Source of the DNA: a virus
Length of the DNA stretch: 32,977 nt
IMG/VR virus record: IMGVR_UViG_3300008050_000158
Coordinates: 1 to 32,977 of that record
Reading direction: 5' to 3' (one strand)
Shown: piece by piece, positions 21,301 through 29,383 of the stretch
Layout of the letters: every line of letters begins with the position of its first letter
How positions within the stretch are numbered: the first letter of the stretch is position 1
Translations under genes and position numbers: made by a program
The notes under the pieces: generated by a model
Told to the model about the DNA's origin: nothing
The model's database searches: none
What the model saw: the letters and a program-made list of their open reading frames with translations, nothing else

Positions 21301-21676
21301 ATTTGCTTGTCCTCAATGCGGATATAATTTTAATAAACCCACTAATATGTCGATGAAGATATTGCAAATGGTATCATCTTGGACAAAAGAAACATCTGTT
21401 GCGTTAAAAAAGGTTATGCGTAATATATATGATAATATTCCAAGCGACAGAAGTAAAGAGGCTTACTATTATTTCCTAAAGAATATACAGAAATTCGATG
21501 AAGAACATATTAGGTATGGCATAAGAATATACACCAATGGTAATCATCATAAACAAGGTAAAGGATTTGCTTTTCTTCGTGCTATTATCGAGAATAGGCA
21601 ATCCAATTTTTCAAAACAACTAGAAAACGAGAGGTCATTATATGGCAAATCACCAACAAAGCGTAAGCTTAATTGA
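21290..21676 (+). CDS. Small protein with N-terminal CxxC, GTG start
   Basis: This 128-residue protein starts at GTG 21290, overlapping the previous gene by 11 nt, and begins with a CPQCG half-ribbon. The rest is helical and basic, with AYYYFLKNIQKFDEEHIRYG and GKGFAFLRAIIENRQSNF. The C-terminal pattern (conserved aromatic helices plus GFAFLRAII) looks like small phage replication-associated proteins, but I cannot name the family. It overlaps the DUF932 gene by 35 nt. Confidence 0.65.
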   Translation: MKTKFACPQCGYNFNKPTNMSMKILQMVSSWTKETSVALKKVMRNIYDNIPSDRSKEAYYYFLKNIQKFDEEHIRYGIRIYTNGNHHKQGKGFAFLRAIIENRQSNFSKQLENERSLYGKSPTKRKLN

Positions 21677-22433
21677 TACGCAATTTCCAGTAATAGAGAA
21701 ACCTGCACAGCTTGGAAGACTTTTACCACACAAAGACGACAAGCCAACAGGATATAAATTCATCTTAAGAGAAGATACTGGTGAAGTAATAAGTTGTATG
21801 ACAGACGAATATAAACTAGTAACAAATGAAGAAGTGGTTACACAAATAAAACCAGTAATGGACGCTAATCAAGCAGTATTTAAAGAAGCGCATATATTTG
21901 GTGATGGAGCAAGAGCAAGTTGGACTTGGTACTTTCCCAAAATTAAAGTTAAAGTAGCAGAAAATGATGTACTCAACCCCGAAATAACTGTTAAGAATAG
22001 TTACGATGGTAGTCTTGAGTTATCATTTACAGCTGGTGCTTATAGATTAGTATGTTCTAATGGTATGATAATAGGTACAATCATAGACATGAAGAAAAAC
22101 AGACATTCAATATACAATACAAATCTATACAAGATAGGCGAAGCAATCACGGATACAGTAAATAAATGCAATGAAGTATTTGTAGATGATTTTCAAGCCT
22201 TAATAGATAAGAAAGTAACTAAGAGACATATAGCAGATGTAATCAAAACGCTCCCACAACAAGCAGTTAATCCATTCGTAATGTATATAGGTAGGAACTC
22301 AATGGAAAACTATTGGGACTTACTCAATGCTTTTACTTGGGTGACAACTCATGCTTTAAATCGCACACACGAAAGCACACATAAGTTAGAAAATAAAGTA
22401 TATCCTTTGATTAGGAAAATGGCACAGGCTTGA
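21642..22433 (+). CDS. DUF932-type phage/plasmid protein
   Basis: This 263-residue protein is related to the DUF932 family of phage and plasmid proteins of unknown biochemical function. Supporting motifs are FILREDTGEVISCMTDEYKL (about 40-59), the central RASWTWYFP, and especially GAYRLVCSNGMIIGT (about 130-144), followed by the long helical C-terminal half. Family members are found next to replication and recombination genes, as here. An AGAGGT ribosome site precedes the ATG. The stop overlaps the TTG start of the methyltransferase (TTGA). Confidence 0.75.
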   Translation: MANHQQSVSLIDTQFPVIEKPAQLGRLLPHKDDKPTGYKFILREDTGEVISCMTDEYKLVTNEEVVTQIKPVMDANQAVFKEAHIFGDGARASWTWYFPKIKVKVAENDVLNPEITVKNSYDGSLELSFTAGAYRLVCSNGMIIGTIIDMKKNRHSIYNTNLYKIGEAITDTVNKCNEVFVDDFQALIDKKVTKRHIADVIKTLPQQAVNPFVMYIGRNSMENYWDLLNAFTWVTTHALNRTHESTHKLENKVYPLIRKMAQA

Positions 22434-23260
22434 ACCCGACTTGCCCGGTCATTATACCCTACTGGGGAGGAAAATATAAACTATCTAAACAGTTAGTTGC
22501 TATGATACCTCCCCATGATAGGTATATTGAAGTATTCGCAGGAGGATTGTCTATGTTTTTCCGTAAAAAGAAAGCAAATGTGAATATAATTAATGACCTA
22601 GACTCAGACATAGTAAACTTATATGAATCAATAAGAATAGATTATGATGAATTTAAATATCACTGTAGATGGTTAGTAAAAAGCAGAGAATTATATAATA
22701 AATACAAAGCGTTTATCAAAGGGAATAAGGTAATAGATATACCAAATCCTAAACGAGCAGCAGAGTATTATTATATAATAAGAAATGCGTTTAATAACAA
22801 TTTTATGCAACCAATGAGCAAGTATCAAGATTGGAAAGATAGCCTTGTAGATGAAATAGAGTATTCTCGTAAATATTTTGATAATGTAATGATAGAAAAC
22901 TTTGATTACAGAGAGTTAATTAATAAATACCCTCCAACTTTAGGAGATTTTTGGTATTTAGACCCACCTTATGTAGCAGCTACCGAGAGACATGATTATT
23001 ATTTTCATAGCTTTACTAAAAAAGACCACCACGATATGTTGGGAATATTAAAGATTATTAACGATGGCGGTGGTAAATTCATGGTCAGCTATGACGATAG
23101 AAACGAGATTTCAGACCTTTTAAAAGAATTTGAAATATGCAAGGTTAAAACTAAATACGGTGGTCGTCATTTTGACCCTAGTAAAATATATAATGAGTTA
23201 GTAATAACTAACTATAAACCAGTAAAACAGGAGACTTTATTCGATGAACCAAAAGAGTGA
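22430..23260 (+). CDS. Dam-type (D12) DNA adenine N6-methyltransferase
   Basis: This 276-residue enzyme is predicted to methylate adenine N6 using S-adenosylmethionine. It shows the class D12 order: PYWGGKYKL (10-18) for the N-terminal glycine-rich SAM loop, YIEVFAGGLSMFF (32-44) for motif I, INDLDSDIVNLY, and the catalytic YLDPPYV (176-182). Length matches Dam-like enzymes. The start is TTG, overlapping the previous stop, with a poor ribosome site. No restriction enzyme is adjacent, so it is an orphan methylase, probably for protection from host restriction or replication timing. Target site unknown. Confidence 0.9.
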   Translation: MNPTCPVIIPYWGGKYKLSKQLVAMIPPHDRYIEVFAGGLSMFFRKKKANVNIINDLDSDIVNLYESIRIDYDEFKYHCRWLVKSRELYNKYKAFIKGNKVIDIPNPKRAAEYYYIIRNAFNNNFMQPMSKYQDWKDSLVDEIEYSRKYFDNVMIENFDYRELINKYPPTLGDFWYLDPPYVAATERHDYYFHSFTKKDHHDMLGILKIINDGGGKFMVSYDDRNEISDLLKEFEICKVKTKYGGRHFDPSKIYNELVITNYKPVKQETLFDEPKE

Positions 23261-24557
23261 AGTAATCCAAGTCCAGCCAAATTCATTCACAGCAGAGAAA
23301 GCTGTGTTGGGTGCTATCATGCAAGGAGGCGCACCAATTATGGAAAAATGTGCTGGGTGGATTAGAAGAAGTGATGCCTTTTACACAGAACTACATCGTC
23401 AAATATGGGACGCAGTGGTTGAACTATATAGGAATCATTTACCAATAGATATGGTAACAGTAACACAAAAAGTATCAGATATGTTCCAAATAACAGAAGG
23501 ATATTATATATCGGGCTTGTATGATGATTGTCCAACAACAGCCAACATAGAAACATATACAAAAATAGTATGGGAAAAATATATACAAAGAAGAATAGCT
23601 AAGTCATCCTATGAATTATACAAGATGTCATATGACGAATATGAAAAAGTTAATAATAAACTAGATGCACATACACAATTAATATCTGAATTACAAATAC
23701 TAGCACCAAGTAAAAGACGAGAAATACAAGATATTATAGAAGAAACAATGTCGGCAATTGAAGAAGGTACTAATGTAATCCAATTCGGTCTTAAACAATT
23801 AGACGAACCAGCTGGGGGTATGACAAGAAAAGAAATAACAGTTCTTGGAGGTCGTCCAGGTCATGGTAAGACAACTCTAATGATAAATGCAGTACGAACA
23901 CTGATAGAAAGTGGACATAAAATTGTATTATTTAACAGAGAAATGTCAAATGTAGAGATGATGAAGAAAATAATAGTGATGGAAAGTAAAAATCTAATTT
24001 ATTCAGACTTAAGACAAAATCAATTAAATGGAACAAAAGAAGTAGTACATAAAACAGCAGACCAAATCAAAGAAAAATATAAAAATTTAATCATGTATGA
24101 TGATATTAGAACTTTAAGTGAATCAATACGAGAAGTTAATAAATTAAAGCCAGATGTAGTATTTGATGATTATATTCAGTTAATAGGTGTAGATAACAAT
24201 AAAAATGATGGTAGGCGATTTGAAATAGAAACCATTATGCAAGAATATAAATGGGCTTGTAAGCGTAACAATTGTTCTGCTTTCTTATTAAGTCAGCTTA
24301 ATAGGGCAATAGAGCAAAGAGCAGACCCATTACCTAGAATGAGTGATTATAGTGAAAGTGGAGTCATTGAGCAAACAGCAGAATCAGCATTATTTATATG
24401 GTATGGCTATCAATTCGATGATTCAGCATATGATAAGAATGAAAGTGAAATAATAACTGCAAAGTCAAGATATGGTCAAATAGGTAGATACGCTATGGGA
24501 TTCAATGGAGATAGATGTAAGTTTTATGAGACAGTTGAAGAAGCCTATAAGGGGTAA
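23244..24557 (+). CDS. dnaB: Replicative DnaB-family helicase
   Basis: This 437-residue hexameric helicase has an N-terminal DnaB domain (SFTAEKAVLGAIMQGG at 14-29) and a RecA-like domain with Walker A GRPGHGKTT (203-211), NREMS (231-235), Walker B VVFDDYIQLI (305-314) and FLLSQLNR (347-354). It unwinds DNA at the phage fork in the 5'-3' direction. It is slightly shorter than bacterial DnaB, as usual in phages. It overlaps the methyltransferase by 17 nt. No primase or polymerase gene is near, so these must be elsewhere in the genome or supplied by the host. Confidence 0.95.
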   Translation: MNQKSEVIQVQPNSFTAEKAVLGAIMQGGAPIMEKCAGWIRRSDAFYTELHRQIWDAVVELYRNHLPIDMVTVTQKVSDMFQITEGYYISGLYDDCPTTANIETYTKIVWEKYIQRRIAKSSYELYKMSYDEYEKVNNKLDAHTQLISELQILAPSKRREIQDIIEETMSAIEEGTNVIQFGLKQLDEPAGGMTRKEITVLGGRPGHGKTTLMINAVRTLIESGHKIVLFNREMSNVEMMKKIIVMESKNLIYSDLRQNQLNGTKEVVHKTADQIKEKYKNLIMYDDIRTLSESIREVNKLKPDVVFDDYIQLIGVDNNKNDGRRFEIETIMQEYKWACKRNNCSAFLLSQLNRAIEQRADPLPRMSDYSESGVIEQTAESALFIWYGYQFDDSAYDKNESEIITAKSRYGQIGRYAMGFNGDRCKFYETVEEAYKG

Positions 24558-24570
24558 AATTCAGTTCTAA

Positions 24571-24614
24571 CCGAGGCTGGGGGTGGCGAGGCACCGAGCC
24601 GCTGAGCCGCCACC
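24571..24614 (+). other. GC-rich intergenic hairpin
   Basis: In an otherwise AT-rich genome, this segment is strongly GC-rich. GGTGGCG (24582-24588) pairs perfectly with CGCCACC (24608-24614) around a 19-nt loop with internal GGC/GCC complementarity. It lies in the 78-nt gap between the helicase stop and the RuvC-like start, and no T-run follows. It may be a transcription pause, processing site or small mobile palindrome. Confidence 0.5.
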
Positions 24615-24635
24615 TGCCGCACAACAGGAGACAGA

Positions 24636-25127
24636 ATGACTGATATGTTCATAGGAATAGACCCGGGTGCCAGTGGTGGCATAGCGGGTATCTGCAGAAC
24701 TAAATTAGGTAATATAATAAGAGTCTTAAAACCATTCAAAAACACAGAAGAAGCCAATAATAATATAAAAGAATGTTTAAAATATGAACCAACAACAGTC
24801 ACAGCTTGTATAGAAAATGTTCATGCTTTCCCAACAGACGGAAGAAGTAGTGCTTTTAAGTTTGGTAAAAATGCTGGTATATGGGAAGGCTTATTAACAT
24901 CTTATGATATTCCTTATTTCAAAGTAGTGCCTCATCAATGGATGTCTTACTATGGAGAATTACCAAAGGACAAATCAGAACGAAAACGGATGCTAAAAGA
25001 AAAGGCTAAAGAAATCGTAACGGAATATGGCTCACTTGAAATGATAAAAAGAGTCACATTAAAAACGGCAGATGCTCTTCTTATAGCAAATTACTTCACA
25101 GAAAAGGAGACAGAATGGCTGAAATGA
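24636..25127 (+). CDS. RuvC-like Holliday junction resolvase
   Basis: This 163-residue RNase H-fold nuclease has the acidic catalytic set GIDPGASGG (Asp9), ACIENV (Glu60) and KTADALLIA (Asp146 with Lys143). Such phage enzymes cut Holliday junctions and branched DNA before packaging. Length is normal for RuvC-like phage proteins. AGGAG lies upstream of the ATG. It ends 13 nt inside the next gene. Together with the exonuclease and annealing proteins it completes a recombination toolkit. Confidence 0.85.
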   Translation: MTDMFIGIDPGASGGIAGICRTKLGNIIRVLKPFKNTEEANNNIKECLKYEPTTVTACIENVHAFPTDGRSSAFKFGKNAGIWEGLLTSYDIPYFKVVPHQWMSYYGELPKDKSERKRMLKEKAKEIVTEYGSLEMIKRVTLKTADALLIANYFTEKETEWLK

Positions 25128-25384
25128 GAAAAATGGATAATTTAGATATAAATACGATATCCATAGAAAAAAGAAAGATGATAGGAAATAAATGGTATGG
25201 TGCAAAATACACAAAGATATTAATAGAAAACTTCGCCCAACATAAAATAGAACTGTATTGTATGCCAATAGGCTTATGTATTTATGTTGTACAGAAACAA
25301 TCGTTCTTGTTTGAAATTAGTTTTCTAAAAGCGTTGTCTTGCTCAGTAATTATATCATTTATGAAGGATAGGTGGTATGCCTAG
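25115..25384 (+). CDS. Small protein, unknown
   Basis: This 89-residue basic protein starts MAEMRKMDNLDINTISIEKR. It contains a hydrophobic segment with cysteines, ELYCMPIGLCIYVVQ, and a second one, FLKALSCSVIISFMK, neither a certain membrane helix. AAAGGAG precedes the ATG, and both ends overlap neighbours (13 and 8 nt). The family is not recognised. Confidence 0.55.
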   Translation: MAEMRKMDNLDINTISIEKRKMIGNKWYGAKYTKILIENFAQHKIELYCMPIGLCIYVVQKQSFLFEISFLKALSCSVIISFMKDRWYA

Positions 25385-25484
25385 AAACAATAAAGAATTA
25401 AACAAAATTCGTACAGAACTTAAAAGAATAAAGCAAATGTGCCAAAATCTAATAGAATATATCGAAAAGACTCTACTTAGTTAA
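25377..25484 (+). CDS. 35-residue helical peptide, last gene of the rightward block
   Basis: It starts at ATG 25377, overlapping the previous gene by 8 nt, with AAGGATAGG as ribosome site. The peptide is one charged helix (NKELNKIRTELKRIKQMCQN) with heptad spacing, likely a coiled coil. It ends 14 nt from the 3' end of the convergent giant gene, and no strong terminator separates the two. Function unknown. Confidence 0.55.
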   Translation: MPRNNKELNKIRTELKRIKQMCQNLIEYIEKTLLS

Positions 25485-25498
25485 AAGATACGGGCTGG

Positions 25499-28400
25499 CT
25501 AGTCCCAATATGGAGGAGCTTCTTCATTGTCGAGCAAACTTGTTCCTGCTTTCCAGCCCCATCTTGCAAACATACTTATAATAGCAGGAGTAGTTAAAAA
25601 TAAAATTCTAGTATACCAATCTTCTCTTAAGTCATCTTCGTCATCTCCTCCATCTCCGAATCCACCCATAAACATTAGTGAAGTCCAAAGCATTATCCTC
25701 ATTGAAGTACCTATGACTGGATTTTCTAATCCTCTCAATAGCCCTGCTCCCCCAACAGTCCCTCCAAACCCAACAGAGAACTCAAGTTTTCTTAACAATC
25801 TTGCACCAAGCGGCCAGACGTGCATTAGAGAGACAACTGTGGAAGATGCTACTCTTGTTATAAGTAACCTTAAGAAAGCAGCTGCTTCATGGTCAAAGTC
25901 ACTATCTGTTAAATCATACTTCTTTCCAATGCCCGGTGTTAATGTTGGAATAACACTTAAGAGTCTCATAACTTTACTATGACCACCATCAAGAAAGTTT
26001 CTTGTTGTGTTCCAATCTCTAATCATTTGAAATAATGGATAGCTTTTATATTGTCCAAGCATCCTTCCCATCCCAGAGAACGCTTCGCCTAAGAACACTG
26101 GAGACATACCAAACATAGTCCCATATACTGCGTCCCTCGCTATTTGAACAGCGACAGGGCTTTTCATTCTATCTTGTTCTGTCCCTTCGGTGCCAAGAAG
26201 ACCTTTCTTTTCAGCCACATATATAGCCATCACAGCAGTTTCATGACGCATCTCTTGTTCACCTTCAGTAAAAGTAAACAGATTTGGAGCCATGCTATCA
26301 AACCACCATGATAGTTTCCATGTTACCATTTGTTTAAGGTGGAAATCATCAATGTCCCCATATAATGTTCTCATCCTTTCCATCATAACAGCTTCAGTAT
26401 TTTCATCTTTTGTAGTGAGCATTACATTCCAGTAATCCCCCCTTTTTTTCTGGAGTTCTAGCTTTTCCGCTGCTGACAAACTAGAAATATCTACAGCCCC
26501 ATTTTTATAATAGTCATTAAGGATACCCTCAACCTTTCTACCGTATGCTATCATTTCCGCTGTGCCTTCTTCTCTACTCCTTAATAACATTTTCAATAAG
26601 GTAGCATCTGTGGTTTTCTCGCCATCGGTAATGAAAGAGTTTTTTCCTGCACTTACTATTTTTCTCCACTGCCTAGCATTGGGACCAGGAATAGGGATGT
26701 CTGCACCAGTACCAAGTTTCATAAGAGTATCAGAGAACGGATAATAGCCATAGTCTTTTATATCTGGTTTACCTCCCTGTAACATAATGTCATTAAACAT
26801 AGATAACAAGTTTAGTACACCCGTGTTTGCTACTATTCCATTCCAATAATCTGGTCTAGATTTTATTTCTTTTCTTGTTTCCCAATATGCTTCGCTTCCC
26901 CATATGATAGCATCATTTAAAATCTGACTTCTATTACCAATTGCACCAGCCGCTCCAAGAAACTTCATTGTTAATAATCCATTTATCTGAAGCCACATTT
27001 TTTCAGCACTATCTGTGTCCCATGTTCTTCCAAGTCTTAAGGCGGATGGTAGTTTATTTAACCAAGCAGCTACTTTTTCATTAGATACGTCTTTCCATCC
27101 AAGAGGAGTCCATGCTCTAGAAATAGTATCGGTTCTGCCGAAGGCTAACTTAGTTCTGTTGACCATATATTCGATACTAGCCTTAGGCATATGCTTCTCT
27201 GTTTCAAGAACATTGACCATCTGTTCCATTAAAGTAGTAATAACATTTTGTTTGTGTAGATTACGAAAAGTAGAATCAAGATAATCACGATGAACAAGAC
27301 CATCACGTCTTCTTGTAGATGGATTAGTCCAAGTAACACGCTGTTCTTGATGCACAGTACTAGCTTGGTCTTGCATACCCTCGCCTTGACCACGCTTTGC
27401 AGTCTCCATCCTCATGTCTTGAAAGTTTTGTAAGAGGTCTTTATATACTGCTCTTGTTTTAGCGTCCCCCGCTTGTTCCATTTTCAATTGTATTTCATAA
27501 TAAGCCTTATCTAGCATATCATGGAATTGTTCATCTCTCCACATCATAGGAGCATAATTAATTCCCTTAGTTCTAAATCTTGAGTCTGGTGTAACTATGT
27601 CGCCAGTTGGATTACCAACTTGGTCAACTGGTTGCCAAACAGATGTGTCTAGTCCCCCTAATTTAAAAAGGTTCTCATTTATCCAGTCTCTTACTTCTGA
27701 AGGCGTTAGCCCTTTGGCAATTAACTTTTTATATATAGTCTTTTCAAGTCTGTCTCTCTTGTTGATATTCATTCTATCAAACTTCTTAATATCATTAGCA
27801 ACATTTTCATATACTTTTCTATACTGAACAATCACATCCCATAGATTTGCATATTTAGTAGTCCCATCACCAATAGTAGTTTTGTTTATCATCCAATCAT
27901 CTGGTTGACCTTCCATCTTTTCAAAATGAGCAAAGTTATTATGCTTATTCATTTGATAATAAGTTGAGTTTTTAGCAGCTATCGCATCAGTTTGCCATGC
28001 TCTATAATCATCCCAATTAACACTACCGTCTGGATTAAGAAGACCCTCTGTCTCCATACTTATTCCTGACTCTCCTATATCTAATTTATACGGCAGAGTT
28101 GTCTGATAGTTATTAGAAGTTATGTGGCGGTCAGCCCTATAGAAACCATCTTGTAAAGAATTAGTAATAGATGTAAACATTTTTTTATCTGATTCTGTAG
28201 AATTTGCACTTAAGTCCATGTAAGTACCATTATCATTAACAGCAGATAATAAATAAGCAGTATATACCTCTGGTCCCTCACCTTCTTTATTCTTCAGCAT
28301 TATATAATGAATCTCTCCTGCCCAAATAGTAGTACCATCAGTATCCTTAAGAATATGGGTTTGTGTTAAATAATTTTTATCATGAGAGTCAATATCCATT

Positions 28401-29383
28401 TCTGCTTCAATATCATAACTTCTTCTTTCTCTTTTAAGTTTCTCTTGGGCGATTAAAGCTTCATGCTCTTTTGATATACCTTTTAATCCTCCCCTATGCC
28501 ATTTAACATCTCTTGTTTGTCCATGAAGTAAATCATTGATAAGAAAGTCTCTGTATTTAGAGATATATGCTTCTCTGTACATCTCGGGGGTCATACCTAG
28601 CGTCCCTCCAGTCAGCCACTTAGTCTCTGGAACAAGATTTCTATCTGCATCTTCTATCAATGGTGCATCTGTAAATACCACTTTATACGTTGTGTTACCA
28701 CTAGTATTAACACCTACCTCTAAGATACTATATCTTCTTCCTTTTTTATCAACAAGGTTATGGAGTCCATCCATAATTTTAGTTTTATCTGCATCGGCAT
28801 AGAAATTAGCAGCATTATTATAATACTCTTCTAATATCTTTGTCATTGTATTTTCATGTGCAGTATATGATTGCTTGACCTTATCAGACATATCTTTTGT
28901 TGCTTTCACAAGTTTAGTGATAAATCCAAACCTATCTGCCTTCATAGCCAATAGAGAAGGAGGCATTAAAGCACGGGCAGTATTACTCATACCATCCTTA
29001 CCTCTTGCTTCCTTACTCATAATTTTTTCTCTCTGCTGCTTAATTCTCTTAAATTTATTCCACATAGATTCAAGTCTATACTTAGAGAAAGACGCTGTTT
29101 TGCCAACAGTATAATCTAGGTATGTTTCAGAAAAATAGTCTCTCCATTGACCAGCTACTTCCCAAGCATCTAATTGAAAACTTGATATTTCACCACTCTC
29201 CATTATATAAGCATACAAGTCATCAAAGAATCTTCTATGAACCTTATAATTCTTTTTATTTTTATTAGGAAATCCAATAAGACCAGCTACCGCATCATGT
29301 GCATCAATTTCAAATGCAACTTGAACTTGGTCAAATGCTCCTTGTAAATGCTTTAATTCTCTTGTGCAAGATTTATCAGCCAC
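25499..29383 (-). CDS. Giant virion-type protein with hydrophobic C-terminus
   Basis: This 1294-residue protein starts at GTG 29383, with GGAG about 8 nt upstream, overlapping the polymerase-like gene by 8 nt. It is mostly charged helical sequence without a recognised catalytic motif. Near residues 1105-1120, GQYKSYPLFQMIRDW resembles a motif I associate with C-terminal regions of large phage internal or polyvalent proteins. The last 130 residues contain several hydrophobic segments (MRIMLWTSLMFMGGFG and ILFLTTPAIISMFARW) around a Gly-rich stretch, suited to membrane insertion. I infer a virion cargo or ejection protein that travels with the polymerase. It is the last gene of the leftward block. 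Confidence 0.65.
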   Translation of the reverse strand: MADKSCTRELKHLQGAFDQVQVAFEIDAHDAVAGLIGFPNKNKKNYKVHRRFFDDLYAYIMESGEISSFQLDAWEVAGQWRDYFSETYLDYTVGKTASFSKYRLESMWNKFKRIKQQREKIMSKEARGKDGMSNTARALMPPSLLAMKADRFGFITKLVKATKDMSDKVKQSYTAHENTMTKILEEYYNNAANFYADADKTKIMDGLHNLVDKKGRRYSILEVGVNTSGNTTYKVVFTDAPLIEDADRNLVPETKWLTGGTLGMTPEMYREAYISKYRDFLINDLLHGQTRDVKWHRGGLKGISKEHEALIAQEKLKRERRSYDIEAEMDIDSHDKNYLTQTHILKDTDGTTIWAGEIHYIMLKNKEGEGPEVYTAYLLSAVNDNGTYMDLSANSTESDKKMFTSITNSLQDGFYRADRHITSNNYQTTLPYKLDIGESGISMETEGLLNPDGSVNWDDYRAWQTDAIAAKNSTYYQMNKHNNFAHFEKMEGQPDDWMINKTTIGDGTTKYANLWDVIVQYRKVYENVANDIKKFDRMNINKRDRLEKTIYKKLIAKGLTPSEVRDWINENLFKLGGLDTSVWQPVDQVGNPTGDIVTPDSRFRTKGINYAPMMWRDEQFHDMLDKAYYEIQLKMEQAGDAKTRAVYKDLLQNFQDMRMETAKRGQGEGMQDQASTVHQEQRVTWTNPSTRRRDGLVHRDYLDSTFRNLHKQNVITTLMEQMVNVLETEKHMPKASIEYMVNRTKLAFGRTDTISRAWTPLGWKDVSNEKVAAWLNKLPSALRLGRTWDTDSAEKMWLQINGLLTMKFLGAAGAIGNRSQILNDAIIWGSEAYWETRKEIKSRPDYWNGIVANTGVLNLLSMFNDIMLQGGKPDIKDYGYYPFSDTLMKLGTGADIPIPGPNARQWRKIVSAGKNSFITDGEKTTDATLLKMLLRSREEGTAEMIAYGRKVEGILNDYYKNGAVDISSLSAAEKLELQKKRGDYWNVMLTTKDENTEAVMMERMRTLYGDIDDFHLKQMVTWKLSWWFDSMAPNLFTFTEGEQEMRHETAVMAIYVAEKKGLLGTEGTEQDRMKSPVAVQIARDAVYGTMFGMSPVFLGEAFSGMGRMLGQYKSYPLFQMIRDWNTTRNFLDGGHSKVMRLLSVIPTLTPGIGKKYDLTDSDFDHEAAAFLRLLITRVASSTVVSLMHVWPLGARLLRKLEFSVGFGGTVGGAGLLRGLENPVIGTSMRIMLWTSLMFMGGFGDGGDDEDDLREDWYTRILFLTTPAIISMFARWGWKAGTSLLDNEEAPPYWD

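Noticed and set aside
25527-25982. Plus-strand open frame of 151 codons opposite the end of the giant 1294-residue gene
   Set aside because: Low-complexity Ser/Pro-rich translation, no ribosome site, antisense to a coherent long gene; a shadow frame.
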